Below, one piece after another: positions 12,279-24,475 of a stretch of DNA of 64,000 nt; position 1 is the first letter of the stretch, and each line of letters starts with the position of its first letter. The notes beneath the pieces were generated by a model. It ran no database searches. It saw nothing but the letters and a program-made list of their open reading frames with translations, and was not told the origin of the DNA. A program made the translations under genes and the position numbers. This DNA is from Thalassia testudinum. Taxonomy: Eukaryota; Streptophyta; Magnoliopsida; Alismatales; Hydrocharitaceae. Where the stretch lies: the NCBI GenBank assembly GCA_037157565.1, contig JAZHRO010000013.1, positions 115,520,001 to 115,584,000 on the forward strand, given 5' to 3'.

Positions 12279-15200
12279 GCACCCAAAACCCTAATTTCAG
12301 ACCCGCTTGAATTACAGAGATTTTGGTCAGGATAAAATTCATCTAAACCTTCTAAAATATTATAAAAATATTCCTTGAGGGTTGGTATCCTTGATTTGAC
12401 ATTTGGAACCTAGTTTAACCTTAAATAAAGTTACAGATAGAGTTCTACCCTAATTTGGGTTTCTACACAAATTACCTAGTCAAACTTGGTCAAAACTCAA
12501 ATTCGACTTCACCATTAGATTCCTTGGGTCTAAATTAGGTCTTTACCAAAATTGGGGCCCAATCAGAGTCCATCTTGACCTAGTTTGCAATGTAGTCCCT
12601 TAAAACTCTTTTCTTCACATATGAGCCCCCAACTTTTGAATTATTTGTGATTAGCCCCCCAGGTTTGTTGTCTTCTTCACAAAAAGGGTCCTGCCGCCAT
12701 TAGAGGTCAACCTACCTCCAGGCCGACTTTGACTACTCCTAATCCTACTCGAATCATCATCAAATCCCACTAAATTTGGTGGGATTGATGTTCACACTAT
12801 GAAGAAGAGATTGGGATAGATCTTGGCTCTTGAATCATATGGATTAGATTGTGTGAATGCACAAAAATCATGGGTTCTTGACTCCTAATGAAGCCAATTA
12901 GCATTGTTTCCCTCTCTAGAACTCAGCTAGAACTCTATAAAAGCTTCCCCATTGCGAAATCACGCTCTTTGGCTTGATTTTGGCTACAATTCTTCATCAA
13001 TTCTCCCTCTCTGGCCACCTCCACCGCAGCTCTGGCGACTCCTCTCTCTCCGGCCTCTTCGCTTGCTACCACGTACCATAGGCAGCAAGTTCTTCCTCTC
13101 CATCGTTCGCTCCTCACCAGCCACATCAAGAGTGCCCAGATCTTCTTCATCGTCACCGCTCCACCATCGGAGGTTTCACCTTCCCTAGTGCTGACCAATC
13201 ACAACCGACGCCTCTCCTTATCCCCTTCATCCATTAGTTTAGTCTCTCTATTCCTCTCCCTCTCCTAAATCTCCCCAACTTCTTCAATTTCAACTATTGT
13301 TTGCTGATCTCCCCCTCCATCTTCCTTCGCTCCAGTCGAGCTCCGGCGAGGTCTCCACGTGACCACAAGCCACCAAACAACCTGCTTCCACCTCCACAAC
13401 CTCTACCTCACTCTCACAAACAAAACCCCTCAAGAAATTGAGGGGATTGTCTATCCAAATCGCCCACCAAACACACTCCCATGCTACTCAACCACCACCA
13501 TCACCTTCGCCATCACTTGACGAAGCTCCTGGACCTTTTAATTAGGGTTTTGATCCCGTATTCATGATCATCAGGTTTGCCGTCTCTCGCTGTCACCGCC
13601 ATCATCTCTGACCCCGTTCACCGTGTTCTGAGCAGCTCTAGCCTTGCTACCACCTCCAGACACCACATCCCAGTCCTAGGAACCTATCTAGGGCTTCAAT
13701 TGAGTAGAAAAGGCTCTGCAGCTATTCCAATTTGAGAAGTTTTCGCTGTTGCACTTGCACAAAGAAATGTGGGACATTTAGTCCCACATCATCAGACGAG
13801 GGGTGCCTACAGCGCATAAAAGGAATTTCTGCCTCAGCCACTTCACCCAAGTCATCGGGGGTTGATTGCGTAGTAATCATAGGTCTTAATTGACCTAAAT
13901 TAGGCTAGAACTTAGCATAAGTTAGGGTAATTTATGCATGCATACGCATTATTTGCATCTTTACTACTTTCCTTTAGCTATGCATGAAATAATGTTATAA
14001 TGTGCTGATTAAGTGCATTATGTCGATTGCAGGCAATAAGCTGATCAGAAGCTAGATCTGGAGCTGGATCTAGAGCAGGATCTGAAGCTAGATCAAGAAT
14101 AATGAGTGTTGCAGCAGAGCTGGAGCAGAAGACCTAGATTAGATGTAGTGAATAATGATGTAAGGGAGTCAAGGTTTGCTATTCTATTAAGTAGGAATAA
14201 AGCAGTAAAATGTGAAGAGCTTAGGTCCATCCTAGCCCTAGGATGGACCTAAGCTCTTCACATAGGATGGACCTAGAGACTTCCCCCAAGCCTTAGCCAC
14301 CCTTAGATTAGGTCACAACACCCTAGGAAGCCCTAAAACCCTATTTCCAACACTAATATGGACGTCTAGATAAGTTATAGGACGTCCAGGACCCTTAGCC
14401 AACTCCCGCACACCTCAAACCCACTTTTGCAGTGTTATTGGATGTCCAGACACTTTGTTAGACGTTTAATTTCTGCAGAATACCCAAAACAGAACCTAGA
14501 TTTCCCCCTGACTTAGATTGGAAGTCTAGAACTGAAGTCTGGACTTCTGATTTTTGAGTATAAGACATTTGACACTATTATTAGACGTCTGATACTGCTC
14601 TCCAGTTCCTGTTTTGAGATTCAAGCCTTGATCTTGGATCTCTAGGTCCCTAAACCCAATTCTAACCCCATAGGAACCTAAATTAAGGTGCCTTAACCCT
14701 AGCACATCACCTCTAGACCTCCCTAAGGACCTAATTAGGTCCTCACTAAACCTAATTGACTTGGATCTTAGTCAATTCCATCAGCCTATTCAATTGGACT
14801 CATTGAGTCCAATTGAGCCCTAATCTCAGCACGCACTGTCCAATTGGACTCAGTGAGAGTCCAATTGACCTAGACCTAAATTAATTGAGTTGTTTTACTC
14901 TCAATTAAGTTTCCACACACCCAATTAAACTTGCATTAAGTTTAATTGCACTTTACCTTAGTGAATTAGGGTTTACAACCCTAATTTGAGACCTACCTTG
15001 ACCTAAACTCACTAGAACCTAACCTAATCAACCTAGCCACCTAGGTTTCGACCCACACACACCCACACACTCCCACACACACCATCCACACGAAAATATT
15101 TAGCCTAGAGTTCTTTAGAACTCTCTACCATGTGTTGTTGCCTTGGTTGCCAAAATTAGCAACCAAGAGCCATTCAATTTTTAGATCCACATTTGGTGGA

Positions 15201-16940
15201 TCTAAAAACCACCATCCACCCTCTCTCTCTCACTCTCCCACGAGCTCCCACCGTAGGCCTCTCTAGAGAATTCCATAATTCTCTAGAGAGCTTCCCGTAG
15301 GTCTATAAAAAGACCTAAGGGGTGGCCATTTGCACCCATCCACTCTTGGCCATTCACTTGGCTCCATTCACCACCACCTCCACTTAGGCTAGCCACTTCC
15401 ACTCCATCTCCATGAGTTGACCACCACCATGAAGGACACCATGCTAGGATGCTGGATCACTCCTCTCTCTCTCCAAGGGCCAGCCTAAGCTCCATTGGCC
15501 ACCCCTCATTCTCCTCCTGACCACTCCAAGGCCATCAGAGACCACCGTCGAATGCCCTTCTATTCTGCTAGATCTAGATTAGTAGTTTATGCTATTCATA
15601 GTTTTACTGCTTTTAATTACTGCTTAGTAGCGTAGTCCTTATTCTCCCCGAATGATTCATGCAAAATCCCCCCGTAGATTCTTGTATGCGATCATTTTCT
15701 GGTAGCTATATTTATATTTTTAAGCATTTCGGTACAATCTTTCCTCTACATTTCATGTTGCAAACACTCTTCAAATGAATGAATGAAAAATATATTATAT
15801 ATATATATATGTCTATGTGTTGAGAATCACCATGAGCTCATTGCAATATCTTTTGTGTGATTAATGTTGCCTATTTTTAATTCCTGACGTTCTTGCAACT
15901 AAGCATGTCGTAGTTAAATACGTAATAATCTAGAACCAGCATGTGATTCTAAATAAAGTAGAGCGGTAAAAGATCGAAGTCAAAAGTAAAACAAATGCCT
16001 CCAAGACATGAACGACCGGGACTCAAGTCTCGTTATCTTTAGAGAATAATTTTTTGTTTGATCGTATTGTGCACTATATTATGACATTTTCCTAGCAAAA
16101 ACGCACTCTACGCATAACAAATAGGGGTCGAGTCTCCTCTCACCCATGCATGCACACCTTGCTCACCCTCACGCCCAGTGAGTCTGGTCCCCTACCTGGA
16201 TCCGTTAACCCATGTACATGCCCGATTAGCCCCAGGTCTATGAGAAGAGAAGAGGAAATTTGTGAGGAGGAAGGGGGAGGGTTTTGCTATGCAACCCTTT
16301 GCCTTGCCCCTGTGTTGAAGAAGAAGAGGCTTATACTTAGCCTCTGAAGAGTGTTAACCGTGTGCTGTGCTTGAAGGATTCAGGAAGGAGAAGGTCAGAA
16401 GAAGAAAGCCTTGGTCTTGAAGGATTAAGAAAAGAAGAAGGCTTAGAAGAGAAGGCTCTTGAGAGAGCCTTGTGCTCTGCTGAGGTGCTGTGAAATTAAG
16501 TCGTTCGATTTACATATGTGATGTCTGATTGAGGTTGATGCTGCCACCGTTGAATTATTTAAGTACCTAAGTTGAGTTGATTGAGAATACTATTGAATAA
16601 TTTGAATATTTGGGTATATGCTTAATTAAGATGAATAATTGGTGATTTAAATCACCATTGTTTTGTCTTTATATTTCTTTTTAGCCTATGATTCCTTGAG
16701 ATATTGATGATTGTTATTAACTATCAGAAGTTGTATTCATTGAATATTTGTTAGTATACTCAATTGATTGTGCTCATCTATTTTTAATGAAGATTAATGT
16801 TTGAATTCCACATTTACTCCCTGCGAACAGCCTCTAACTCCCTTTAGAATTTGAGTTTTATAAATTTAAATATCTTGTTGTGAGATTTAGGAGTATACTG
16901 CAATGAATGCATATTTAAACTTCTCTTTTCGCCTACAACA
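12279..16940 (+). mobile_element. 5' LTR of an F-family element (F'), interrupted by G2
   Basis: This is similar in order to solo LTR F (48629-51424), from about 265 bp inside that LTR to its end. The start is cut by element D. It ends in GCCTACAACA, like F (GTGCAACA), and is followed by a degenerate primer-binding-site-like TAGTGTCGTTGCC (16945-16957), which makes it a 5' LTR. Solo LTR G2 is inserted at 13863-16123. Shared landmarks include the GTGGGAC-ATTTA-GTCCCAC hairpin (13765-13783) and a purine-rich block (16230-16470). The reading frames in it look incidental. Confidence 0.7.
13863..16123 (+). mobile_element. Solo LTR G2 inserted in F'
   Basis: This second copy of the G family begins TGATTGCGTAGTAATC and is collinear with G1 throughout, including the three hairpins (14790-14948), a TATA box (CTATAAAAAG, about 15302) and a TA microsatellite (15791-15812). 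A GGGGT duplication flanks it (13858-13862 and 16124-16128). Its right tip reads AAATA instead of the expected CA and has probably mutated. The right edge is therefore less certain. Confidence 0.75.
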
Positions 16941-18566
16941 TTTTAGTGTCGTTGCCAAGTAGCAACATGCAATTCACCATTAGTCTTATCTTTATTGATT
17001 TATATGTGCACTAACTTACCCTATTTGACTTGCTTGTAATTTTGTGAGATACATCACGAAGAGATCTTTTGCACAATCAACCACTCCAAAGGTAGGTAAA
17101 CTCTCTCTTCTTCCCTAATCAATCTCCTAATCTTTTGGAAAAGAGAAAAGGAAACAAATCAGTTAGGGCCTACCTGCCTTATTTTCTTAGTAATTATCTT
17201 TTAAGGCAAGTATCTTGATTTTCGAATTCAAATCGATATCTGATTGAAGTTGAGACGATTTTGTTTAGAAATTCCTACCTTGATTTCCTATACCTACTAG
17301 GGATTTACGCTTAATTTCTGATCATCTTGGACTACGCACTTGCTTGAAGTCTAAGGTGTATATTTTGAGATCAAATTGGACTTGGAATAGAGCTAATTAG
17401 AGTTTCTACTCTAGGGTTTTAAAGTGTTAGTTCACAATTGTCTAAATTAAAGAAAATTGATCTTCCCACATTTGTATGCTACCCAAACCCTAGCTTGAAA
17501 AGATTTATAAAAAAAATTCCTAAAATCAGGCTCTAAATTCACTTGAACTCTAAAAACTTTGGACCTAATAACCTGAGAGTCAATTCAGGGTGATCTTTGG
17601 GTCATGACTTAGATTTCATTCTCAAATCTTTAGGGTAGGTTAGGTGAAGTTAGTCTACCTTGTGGGCGAACTAACCTCCAAATTAAGGTCACAAATTGAA
17701 TCAATTTCTAATCAAGTGAAATCCAAGGCACAAAATAGGCTAAATTGGTAGACTTAAGGTCTCAATTCTCACATTCTGGTCTACTTAGAACAACAGTGAC
17801 AAGGAAGGTTGGATGGGGGAAACCCTGTAACCTGTGGGGATGCTCTACCGTGTAAGGATCTTTGCGAGGCCTCCCTTTTGGGCTGCCCATGTACTTCTTG
17901 GGTGCATGGATTTCTGATTCAGAGGTATCATCCGCCTCGAAATAGCCTTAGTCAACCAAAAATCTTTGCATTCCTTGATTAGGTCCAATTCATATCTAGT
18001 TCGTCATCTATTCTCTAGAGCACATATACAGGAAAGGTCCCTAAGTTGTTGACCTAGAGGCTTCATTAGAATTGATCTTCTGTGGGATTTCTGATCTGAT
18101 CTGATCGATTCAATCTGAACCTGAATTTGATTCTACATCTTGATCCACTACCTAATTTGAAAATGCAACCTGACAATTTAGGAAGAATTTGTAGGAAACC
18201 TAAATCCTAAATGAGAATAAAAGAGAAGATGATAAATGCTACTCTTAGACATCATGATGAATATTACAAAACCTCAGATCCATTTAGTCGCATTTAGGTT
18301 AATGTTTAAAAAACAACCCAACCATGTTGAAATGATTTTGACACAAATGACACATGGTTCAACCTGGGATGATCTCTTATTAGAATAAATTGAATTAAGG
18401 AAATTACATAGCAATGAATATCTACAAGGTTGGTCAAATCCTCTACTTTTGGAAAAACACCAAGGTCTTATGGAGGAATGTGGAAAATTACTGAATAGGG
18501 TGTATGAAGCCATCGATAAAAATACCCAGATACACCCTCAGAAACCGACAAGACACCTTGGAACAA
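16941..18566 (+). other. Internal 5' region of the F' element
   Basis: This is the leader and degenerate remnant of the F' element's internal sequence. It has no intact frame. Around 18280-18560 a broken plus-strand frame has a gag-like look (for example THGSTWDDLLLE and EECGKLLNRVYEAIDKNT), but the similarity is too weak to assign. Element C begins at 18567. Confidence 0.4.
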
Positions 18567-19349
18567 TGTTGGAGAGGAAAATCGTTGCAAATAGATTTGA
18601 GTTTGAAAAACTCATCGTTGTAGTGTGATTTGCGAAGAAATCCACAATAAATAAATTTTTTCGAAACTTGAAAAGAATTTTGGTTCGAACATAGGTAGGC
18701 TACATCAATTTGAAATCCGCGATAATATTTTTTTGTTGTTTTTGTTTAGAAAGAGAGATAATCACAATGAATTTAATATTAACAAAGAGAGAGAGAGAGA
18801 AAACAGACACTGTATAATATGAATAATGTTTTTACAACTAGAAAGTGGGAAATATTACAGCTAGAAAATGGAAAATATTACAACTAGAAAGTAGTAAAAT
18901 CTACTCTAGAAAGCAGTAAAGTGAAAGGAGGTGTGAAGTTATCCTCTTCGACGGTTGCTTGGAGGACGAGCTAGACAGGGCGACACCTAGAAGATGGAGG
19001 GTGAAGACGGAAGACAAAGAATGAAGCGAGAAGAACCAGGGGTGAGGTATCATGTCATCGTCGCGGGATCCACTTCCGGAATGTAGGCGAGAAAAACTTT
19101 GATTTTGACTCTAAAAGAGCATCCCGAGTTTGGGACAAGCTTTTTTAGAGCTTTGGAGAGGGAGAGAGGTGAAGGACGGGATGATTGAAACGTGGGGGGT
19201 GTAGTCCTTTTTATAGGTGTAGAGGTTGGGGGCAAAAAGGTCATTTCAAGTTAAAAACATTAAATGAGGGGGTCTTTAGTAACAGAGATAAACGTCACTA
19301 AAGACCCCACGTCGCTGAACGTGCACTTGTTTTCATGCCTCCTCCTCTC

Positions 19350-20729
19350 TATTGGAACCTGGTTCCACATCTTATTTTGGTGTTAACAAAATTATTATGG
19401 ATTGATGTTTTAGATTTAGGTGAAGGAGCAAGGCAAACAAGAAATGATGGAAGCATGATGATGAGAAAGAGAAAATGATGACAAGGAGGAGGCAAGATGA
19501 TAAGGATGGATCGAGAAGAAGAAGATCATCTTCGACCCTTTATTTTTTTAGTTTAGGTTTTCATAGATTGTATGCCTCTTAACAAGAGAATTTAACTTAG
19601 ATCATAAAAATCAATTAGAGATAAATTAGGATTTATATGGCATTCGTTTTCGAAGAACGTAATTGATTAAATCGCTTAAAATAGGTACTTGCAAGAAAGT
19701 ACCGGTACTGTTCATTAGTACTGGTATTTGCAAGGCACAGGCTTGAGAATTCGTCTCAAACTGTGAACAACAAGTATCGGTACCAACCGTGAGTACCGGT
19801 ACATGTTGGCCACAGGTTGAAGGCTTAATTCTGGTCTGAACCTTACAAGTACCGGTACCCATGATGAGTATCGGTACAGGTAGGTTACTGTGCCCAAGGA
19901 ATTTCAAACCTGGGAGTCACAAGTACCGGTACCAATGATGAGTACTAGTACTAGGACTCATGTACTGGTGGCAGTGAGCTGCTAGTATCAGTACAGGTAC
20001 TTTAGTACCGGTACCAGCTAGCCGTTGGCCCAAAATAGAACGGCAGAAATATTAATTCCAATAATATGAACGTTGGGAATTAAATCCCAACGTCTAGTAG
20101 ACGAGTATCCTAGGTCCTAAACTCTATAAAATGACCCTAGGACTCTTTGTTTGCACACAAGAGACAAGAGAAAAGAGAAGAAAATTCCTAGAGCTATAAT
20201 TCATTTTTTCCACCACATATTCAAGAGAAGAAATCGTGTTTGCTGCTTTCCAATGGTGCTACGGGTTTGCAAGCACATTGACGTGTTTTGTTCATGGAAT
20301 TCAACACGATTCGTGTCCTTTCTAGGCTCTCAAATCGATAACATTATATTTACATTTGTTGAGAGGCGTAGGAACTTAGTTGTAAGAGTTTTCTTTCTCA
20401 CACCTCTATTTCATTTGTTCTTGAGCATTTGCTCGTTGGGTTGTAACAAACCCATTTTTGTACTTGGGTTGAGGTAACCCATTAATTACCTCGGTTAGTA
20501 AATTGATTTCTTCGGGGTTGAGGGAATCGGGTTAAAAATCCTAAGCTGGGAGGCTTAGGTAGTGGAGTACCCAAGGGAAGGGAACCACTATACGTATTGT
20601 GTCAATTTTCTGTGATTTGATTTATTGTGCAAATTGTCTTGTTATTACTGATTTTGTGTTTGAGTTTTTTGCGCGTAGCCATATATATTCCATATTTTCG
20701 ATCCATCAAGTGGTATCAGAGCTCCTTCA
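19350..20729 (+). repeat. 5' LTR of copia-1
   Basis: It starts TATTGGAACC (the 3' LTR has TGTTGGAACC) and ends GCTCCTTCA. It contains a palindrome array (19690-20030), an inverted repeat GTTGGGA-ATTAAA-TCCCAAC followed by CGTCTA-G-TAGACG (about 20071-20104), and a TATA box CTATAAAAT at about 20125. Its last 24 bases include a copy of the primer-binding site. Confidence 0.88.
19690..20030. promoter_or_regulatory. GTACCGGTAC palindrome array in copia-1 5' LTR
   Basis: About eleven units of a 10-bp palindrome lie in roughly 340 bp: five perfect GTACCGGTAC and about six variants (GTATCGGTAC, GTACTAGTAC, GTATCAGTAC and others). They mostly occur as close pairs about 70 bp apart. The array ends about 100 bp before the TATA box. 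The same array is present in the 3' LTR (about 22990-23315). Confidence 0.8.
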
Positions 20730-20731
20730 AG

Positions 20732-20743
20732 TGGTATCAGAGC
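20732..20743 (+). promoter_or_regulatory. Primer-binding site of copia-1 (initiator tRNA-Met)
   Basis: TGGTATCAGAGC lies two bases after the LTR. A second identical TGGTATCAGAGC lies 21 bases upstream, inside the LTR end (20711-20722). Confidence 0.9.
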
Positions 20744-20747
20744 GAGG

Positions 20748-22430
20748 TTGCGAGAAGACGTAACAAATCAACTCGCAAGGGCATCTACATCAAGGTGCAC
20801 CAAAGGACAGTCTTCTACCTGTCCTCCCTATTTTTATGGGACGGACTACGGGTATTGGAAGAGGAGGATGCAAGCCTTTCTCAAAGCCATGGATGAAGAT
20901 TCGTGGACTCTCATTCAAGAGAGGTACATGGATCCAGAACTGCTGGAAGGAGTTGAATGGATAGCTGAGCAAAAGAAAAAGATTGCAGGAAACGCAAAGG
21001 CAATGAACGCACTCTATTGTGCATTATCAAGGGAAGAGTTCAACCGGATCTTCGCATGCGAGTCCCCCTACGAGATTTGGAATACTTTGCAAATCACCTA
21101 CGAAGGTATAAACAAGGTAAAGGAAACTCATATCTCTATTCTAACAGAAAATTATGAGTGTTTCAGGATGGAGAAAGGAGAAACAATCAAGGATATGTAT
21201 ACGAGGTTTGGGGAAATTGTTAACCCCATGAAGAACCTAGGAGTCAAGTGAAAGAGGAGCAACTTGTAAGGAAGATCTTGAGAACTCTTACAAGCGATTG
21301 ATCTCCAAAGACCACAGCCATCCAAGAGGCAAAAGATCTTTCTACTCTCTCATTGGATGATCTAATTGGAAGCCTCATGGCATATGAAGTCCAATTGGAG
21401 AATATCAAAAAGAACGAGGAGAAGGCGACAAGCAAGAAGAAAAGCATTGCTTTTAGAGCAATCAAGGAGGACTCAGACTCAACAACATCAGAATCCGAAG
21501 ACAAGGAGATGAAAATGCTCACTAGGAACTTCCAGAAATTCCTCAAGAAATAAGGTAAGCAAGTAAATAAAATTTCTTTTAATATTATTTGTTATGAGTG
21601 CAAGAAGAAGGGCCACTTGCGGAAGGATTGCCCTATGAATAAGGAGAAGGAAGACAAAAGGAAAGACACAAAAGAAGTCAAGAAGAAGAAGAGGAGAGCT
21701 TTAAAAGCAACATGGGATGATAGTGACTCCGACATGGACATCGACTCTAGCAAATCTGATGACGACGAGATCGCACATCTTTGCTTGGTAGCAACTATGG
21801 AAGACACGGATAATGAGGTAAACCTTGATTTCTCTTTTGAAGAATTATTAGAAGCATATGAAGAACTATATCATAAAGTTAGGTCATTTAAAAAGGAAAA
21901 TAAGGTTTTAAAGAATAATTATCAAACATTAGAGTTAGAAAAATCATGTTTAGAAATAGAATTAGAAATGTCAAAAGAAACTAATAATCAGCTGCATGCA
22001 AAGATAGTAAAATTAGAAGATATTTATGAACACTTTGAGGACACTTTGAATAATTTATAAACAACAACTAGGTTGAATACGGAATTTTGTAATAATTTAA
22101 AAGCCAAGTTCAATAATAAGAAGAACACATAAAATAAATTACATACACCTAGACATGCATGGATTTATCAAAAGGTCAAAAATCCCAAGAATTATAGATC
22201 TAACACTAAAAAGTTGTATAAATCTCAAGATTTGAAAGGTGCTAACTCTAAAGGACTCACAAGAAAATGGGTATCTAGAAAAGATATTTGTTTTGCAGGA
22301 GTAGATCAAAGTAATTAATGGGTGTTCAAGCCACATAACGGAACACTTCAACCTTTCTATAGGTTGAATGAAGACCAAGAATGTTGGATGAGAGATGCTT
22401 GGTATCCACAAGCTCCATTTTACTATTGGT
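20748..22430 (+). pseudogene. Broken gag of copia-1
   Basis: This plus-strand gag is split by frameshifts and stops. Segment 20748-21251 has YWKRRMQAFLKAMD and NAKAMNALYCALSREEFNRI, the gag N-terminal region of the UBN2-type family. Segment 21353-21553 carries the DDLIGSLMAYE motif. A zinc knuckle CX2CX4HX4C (CYECKKKGHLRKDC) spans about 21595-21636. Segment 21617-22060 is a Lys/Asp-rich linker and a coiled coil, and the remnant ends APFYYW at about 22430. Copia-2 has the same layout in an intact frame (60571-62304). The ATG used in copia-2 has no equivalent here, so translation would not start normally. No pol follows. Confidence 0.85.
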
Positions 22431-22632
22431 AAATTTTATGGTATGATATTTCTTCATGTTTTTGTGATTGACAAAAAGGGGGAGAAAGATAGAGGGCAAA
22501 TAGTAATATTTTTAGGGGGAGCTTACATTGAGGGGGAGGATTAAAATGAAAATTTTTCCTTCATATAACATTGTTAAAGTTTTTAATTATCTATTTGCAA
22601 GATAGTTTTGTCAACACCAAAAAGGGGGAGAT
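22431..22632 (+). other. Copia-1 3' UTR with repeated polypurine tracts
   Basis: There are four GGGGGAG tracts (about 22479, 22514, 22533 and 22624) before the 3' LTR, with the last directly adjoining it. An equivalent series is found in copia-2. Confidence 0.75.
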
Positions 22633-24026
22633 TGTTGGAACCTTGTTTCACAACTTATTTTGGTGTTAACAAAATTATTATGGATTAATGTTTGTCATTA
22701 AGTGTTTTTTAGATTTAGGTGAAGGAGCAAGGCAAACAAGAAATGATGGAAGCATGATGATGAGAAAGAGAAAATGATGACAAGGAGGAGGCAAGATGAC
22801 AAGGATGGATCGAGAAGAAGAAGATCATCTTCGAACCTTTGTTTTTTTAGTTTAGGTTTTCATAGATTGTATGCCTCTTAACAAGAGAATTTAACTTAGA
22901 TCATAAAAATCAATTAGAGATAAATTAGGATTTATATGGCATTCGTTTTCGAAGAACGTAATTGATTAAATCGCTTAAAATAGGTACTTGCAAGAAAGTA
23001 CCGGTACTGTTCATTAGTACTGGTATTTGCAAGGCACAGGCTTGAGAATTCGTCTCAAACTGTGAACAACAAGTATCGGTACCAACCGTGAGTACCGGTA
23101 CATGTTGGCCACAGGTTGAAGGCTTAATTCTGGTCTGAACCTTACAAGTACCGGTACCCATGATGAGTATCGGTACAGGTAGGTTACTGTGCCCAAGGAA
23201 TTTCAAACCTGGGAGTCACAAGTACTAGTACCAATGATGAGTACCGGTACCAGGACTCATGTACTGGTGGCAGTGAGCTGCTAGTATCGGTACAGGTACT
23301 TTAGTACCGGTACCAGCTAGCCGTTGGCCCAAAATAGAACGATAGAAATATTAATTCTAATAATATGAACGTTGGGAATTAAATCCCAACGTCTAGTAGA
23401 CGAGTATAGGTCCTAAACTCTATAAAATGACCCTAGGACTCTTTGTTTGCACACAAGAGACAAGAGTAAAGAGAAGAAAATTCCTAGAGCTATAATTCAT
23501 TTTTTCCACCACATATTCAAGAGAAGAAATCGTGTTTGCTGCTTTCCAATTGTGCTACGGGTTTGCAAGCACATTGATGTGTTTTCTTCACGCAATTCAA
23601 CATGATTCACGTCCTTTCTAGGCTCTCAAATCGATAACATTATATTTACATTTGTTGAGAGGTGTAGGAACTTAGTTGTAAGAGTTTTCTTTCTCACACC
23701 TCTATTTCATTTGTTCTTGAGCATTTGCTCGTTGGGTTGTAACAAACCCATTTTTGTACTTGGGTTGAGGTAACCCGTTAATTACCTCGGTTAGTAAATT
23801 GATTTCTTCGGGGTTGAGGGAATCGGGTTAAAAATCCTAAGCTGGGAGGCTTAGGTAGTGGAGTACCCAAGGGAGGGGAGCCACTAGACGTATTGTGTCA
23901 ATTTTCTGTGATTTGATTTATTGTGCAAATTGTCTTGTTATTACTGATTTTGTGTTTGAGTTTTTGTGCGCATAGCCATATATATTCCATATTTTAGATC
24001 CATCAAGTGGTATCAGAGCTCCTTCA
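22633..24026 (+). repeat. 3' LTR of copia-1
   Basis: This is a 1394-bp copy of the 5' LTR with the same palindrome array, hairpins, TATA box (about 23415) and primer-site-containing end. It differs in a few bases, including CCGG/CTAG exchanges within array units. Confidence 0.88.
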
Positions 24027-24294
24027 TTCTCCTCGCGCTTCAACGCCTCATGCATGATCGCGTGATCTTAGCCATTCGATCGCGAGATTGGACGGCTGAG
24101 ATACGTGCATTGTCGGTTCTTCTTTAGCGCCTTCACCTGCCTACGTGTGATGGCACATTGGATCGCACGTCATCGTGCGTGTGCGCGATCCTCGCCCATC
24201 CCTTGTGCCACGTTGCTTGCCTCCCGCTCGCACAATCACCATCTAACAGCCAAATTGAGCTGCTCCTGTGCCCGCACCATGATTAAGGCGAGGC

Positions 24295-24348
24295 GGGGCT
24301 CGAACGCGCGCCTCCCTCTTCGCGTGAAGCTGCGCGACCGTTGAGCTA
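24295..24348 (-). promoter_or_regulatory. tRNA-like A-box/B-box module in C 3' LTR
   Basis: The coding strand has TAGCTCAACGGTCGC starting at 24348 and GTTCGAGCCCC starting at 24305, 43 nt apart. These are close to plant tRNA A-box and B-box sequences. The acceptor arms do not pair, so it is tRNA-like rather than a tRNA gene. Confidence 0.6.
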
Positions 24349-24453
24349 TGCAGTCGCTCTCAGCCGTTGGATCTTGATCCAACAGCTGAGATCATAAGCG
24401 CAGTTAGGGAGAGTGTGGGCAGCGGCGGGTCCTTGGGTCGGTTGGGTAGCTGG

Positions 24454-24475
24454 GATGGTGCCACGTGGCACCATC
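24454..24475. promoter_or_regulatory. Perfect 22-bp G-box palindrome in C 3' LTR
   Basis: A perfect palindrome with arms GATGGTGCCAC and GTGGCACCATC is centred on CACGTG. It is the least decayed of the five copies in the window. Confidence 0.7.

Larger units (their letters stand above)
19350..24026 (+). mobile_element. Copia-1: gag-only Ty1/copia-type element
   Basis: LTRs at 19350-20729 and 22633-24026 are near identical apart from a small indel and point changes. The primer-binding site TGGTATCAGAGC (20732-20743) fits initiator tRNA-Met. The last polypurine tract is AAAAAGGGGGAGAT (about 22619-22632). Flanks are CTCTC and TTCTC, a duplication with one mismatch. Inside there is only a broken gag; no protease, integrase or RT is seen, so it needs proteins from another element. 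It is inserted in the 3' LTR of element C. Confidence 0.88.

Noticed and set aside
20151..20477. 108-codon frame in copia-1 5' LTR
   Set aside because: It lies just downstream of the TATA box in the LTR; the 3' LTR copy does not keep it, and no domain is recognised.
24295..24348. A genuine host tRNA gene
   Set aside because: The A and B boxes are convincing, but the acceptor and anticodon arms do not pair properly, and the same module sits at the same LTR position in other elements.
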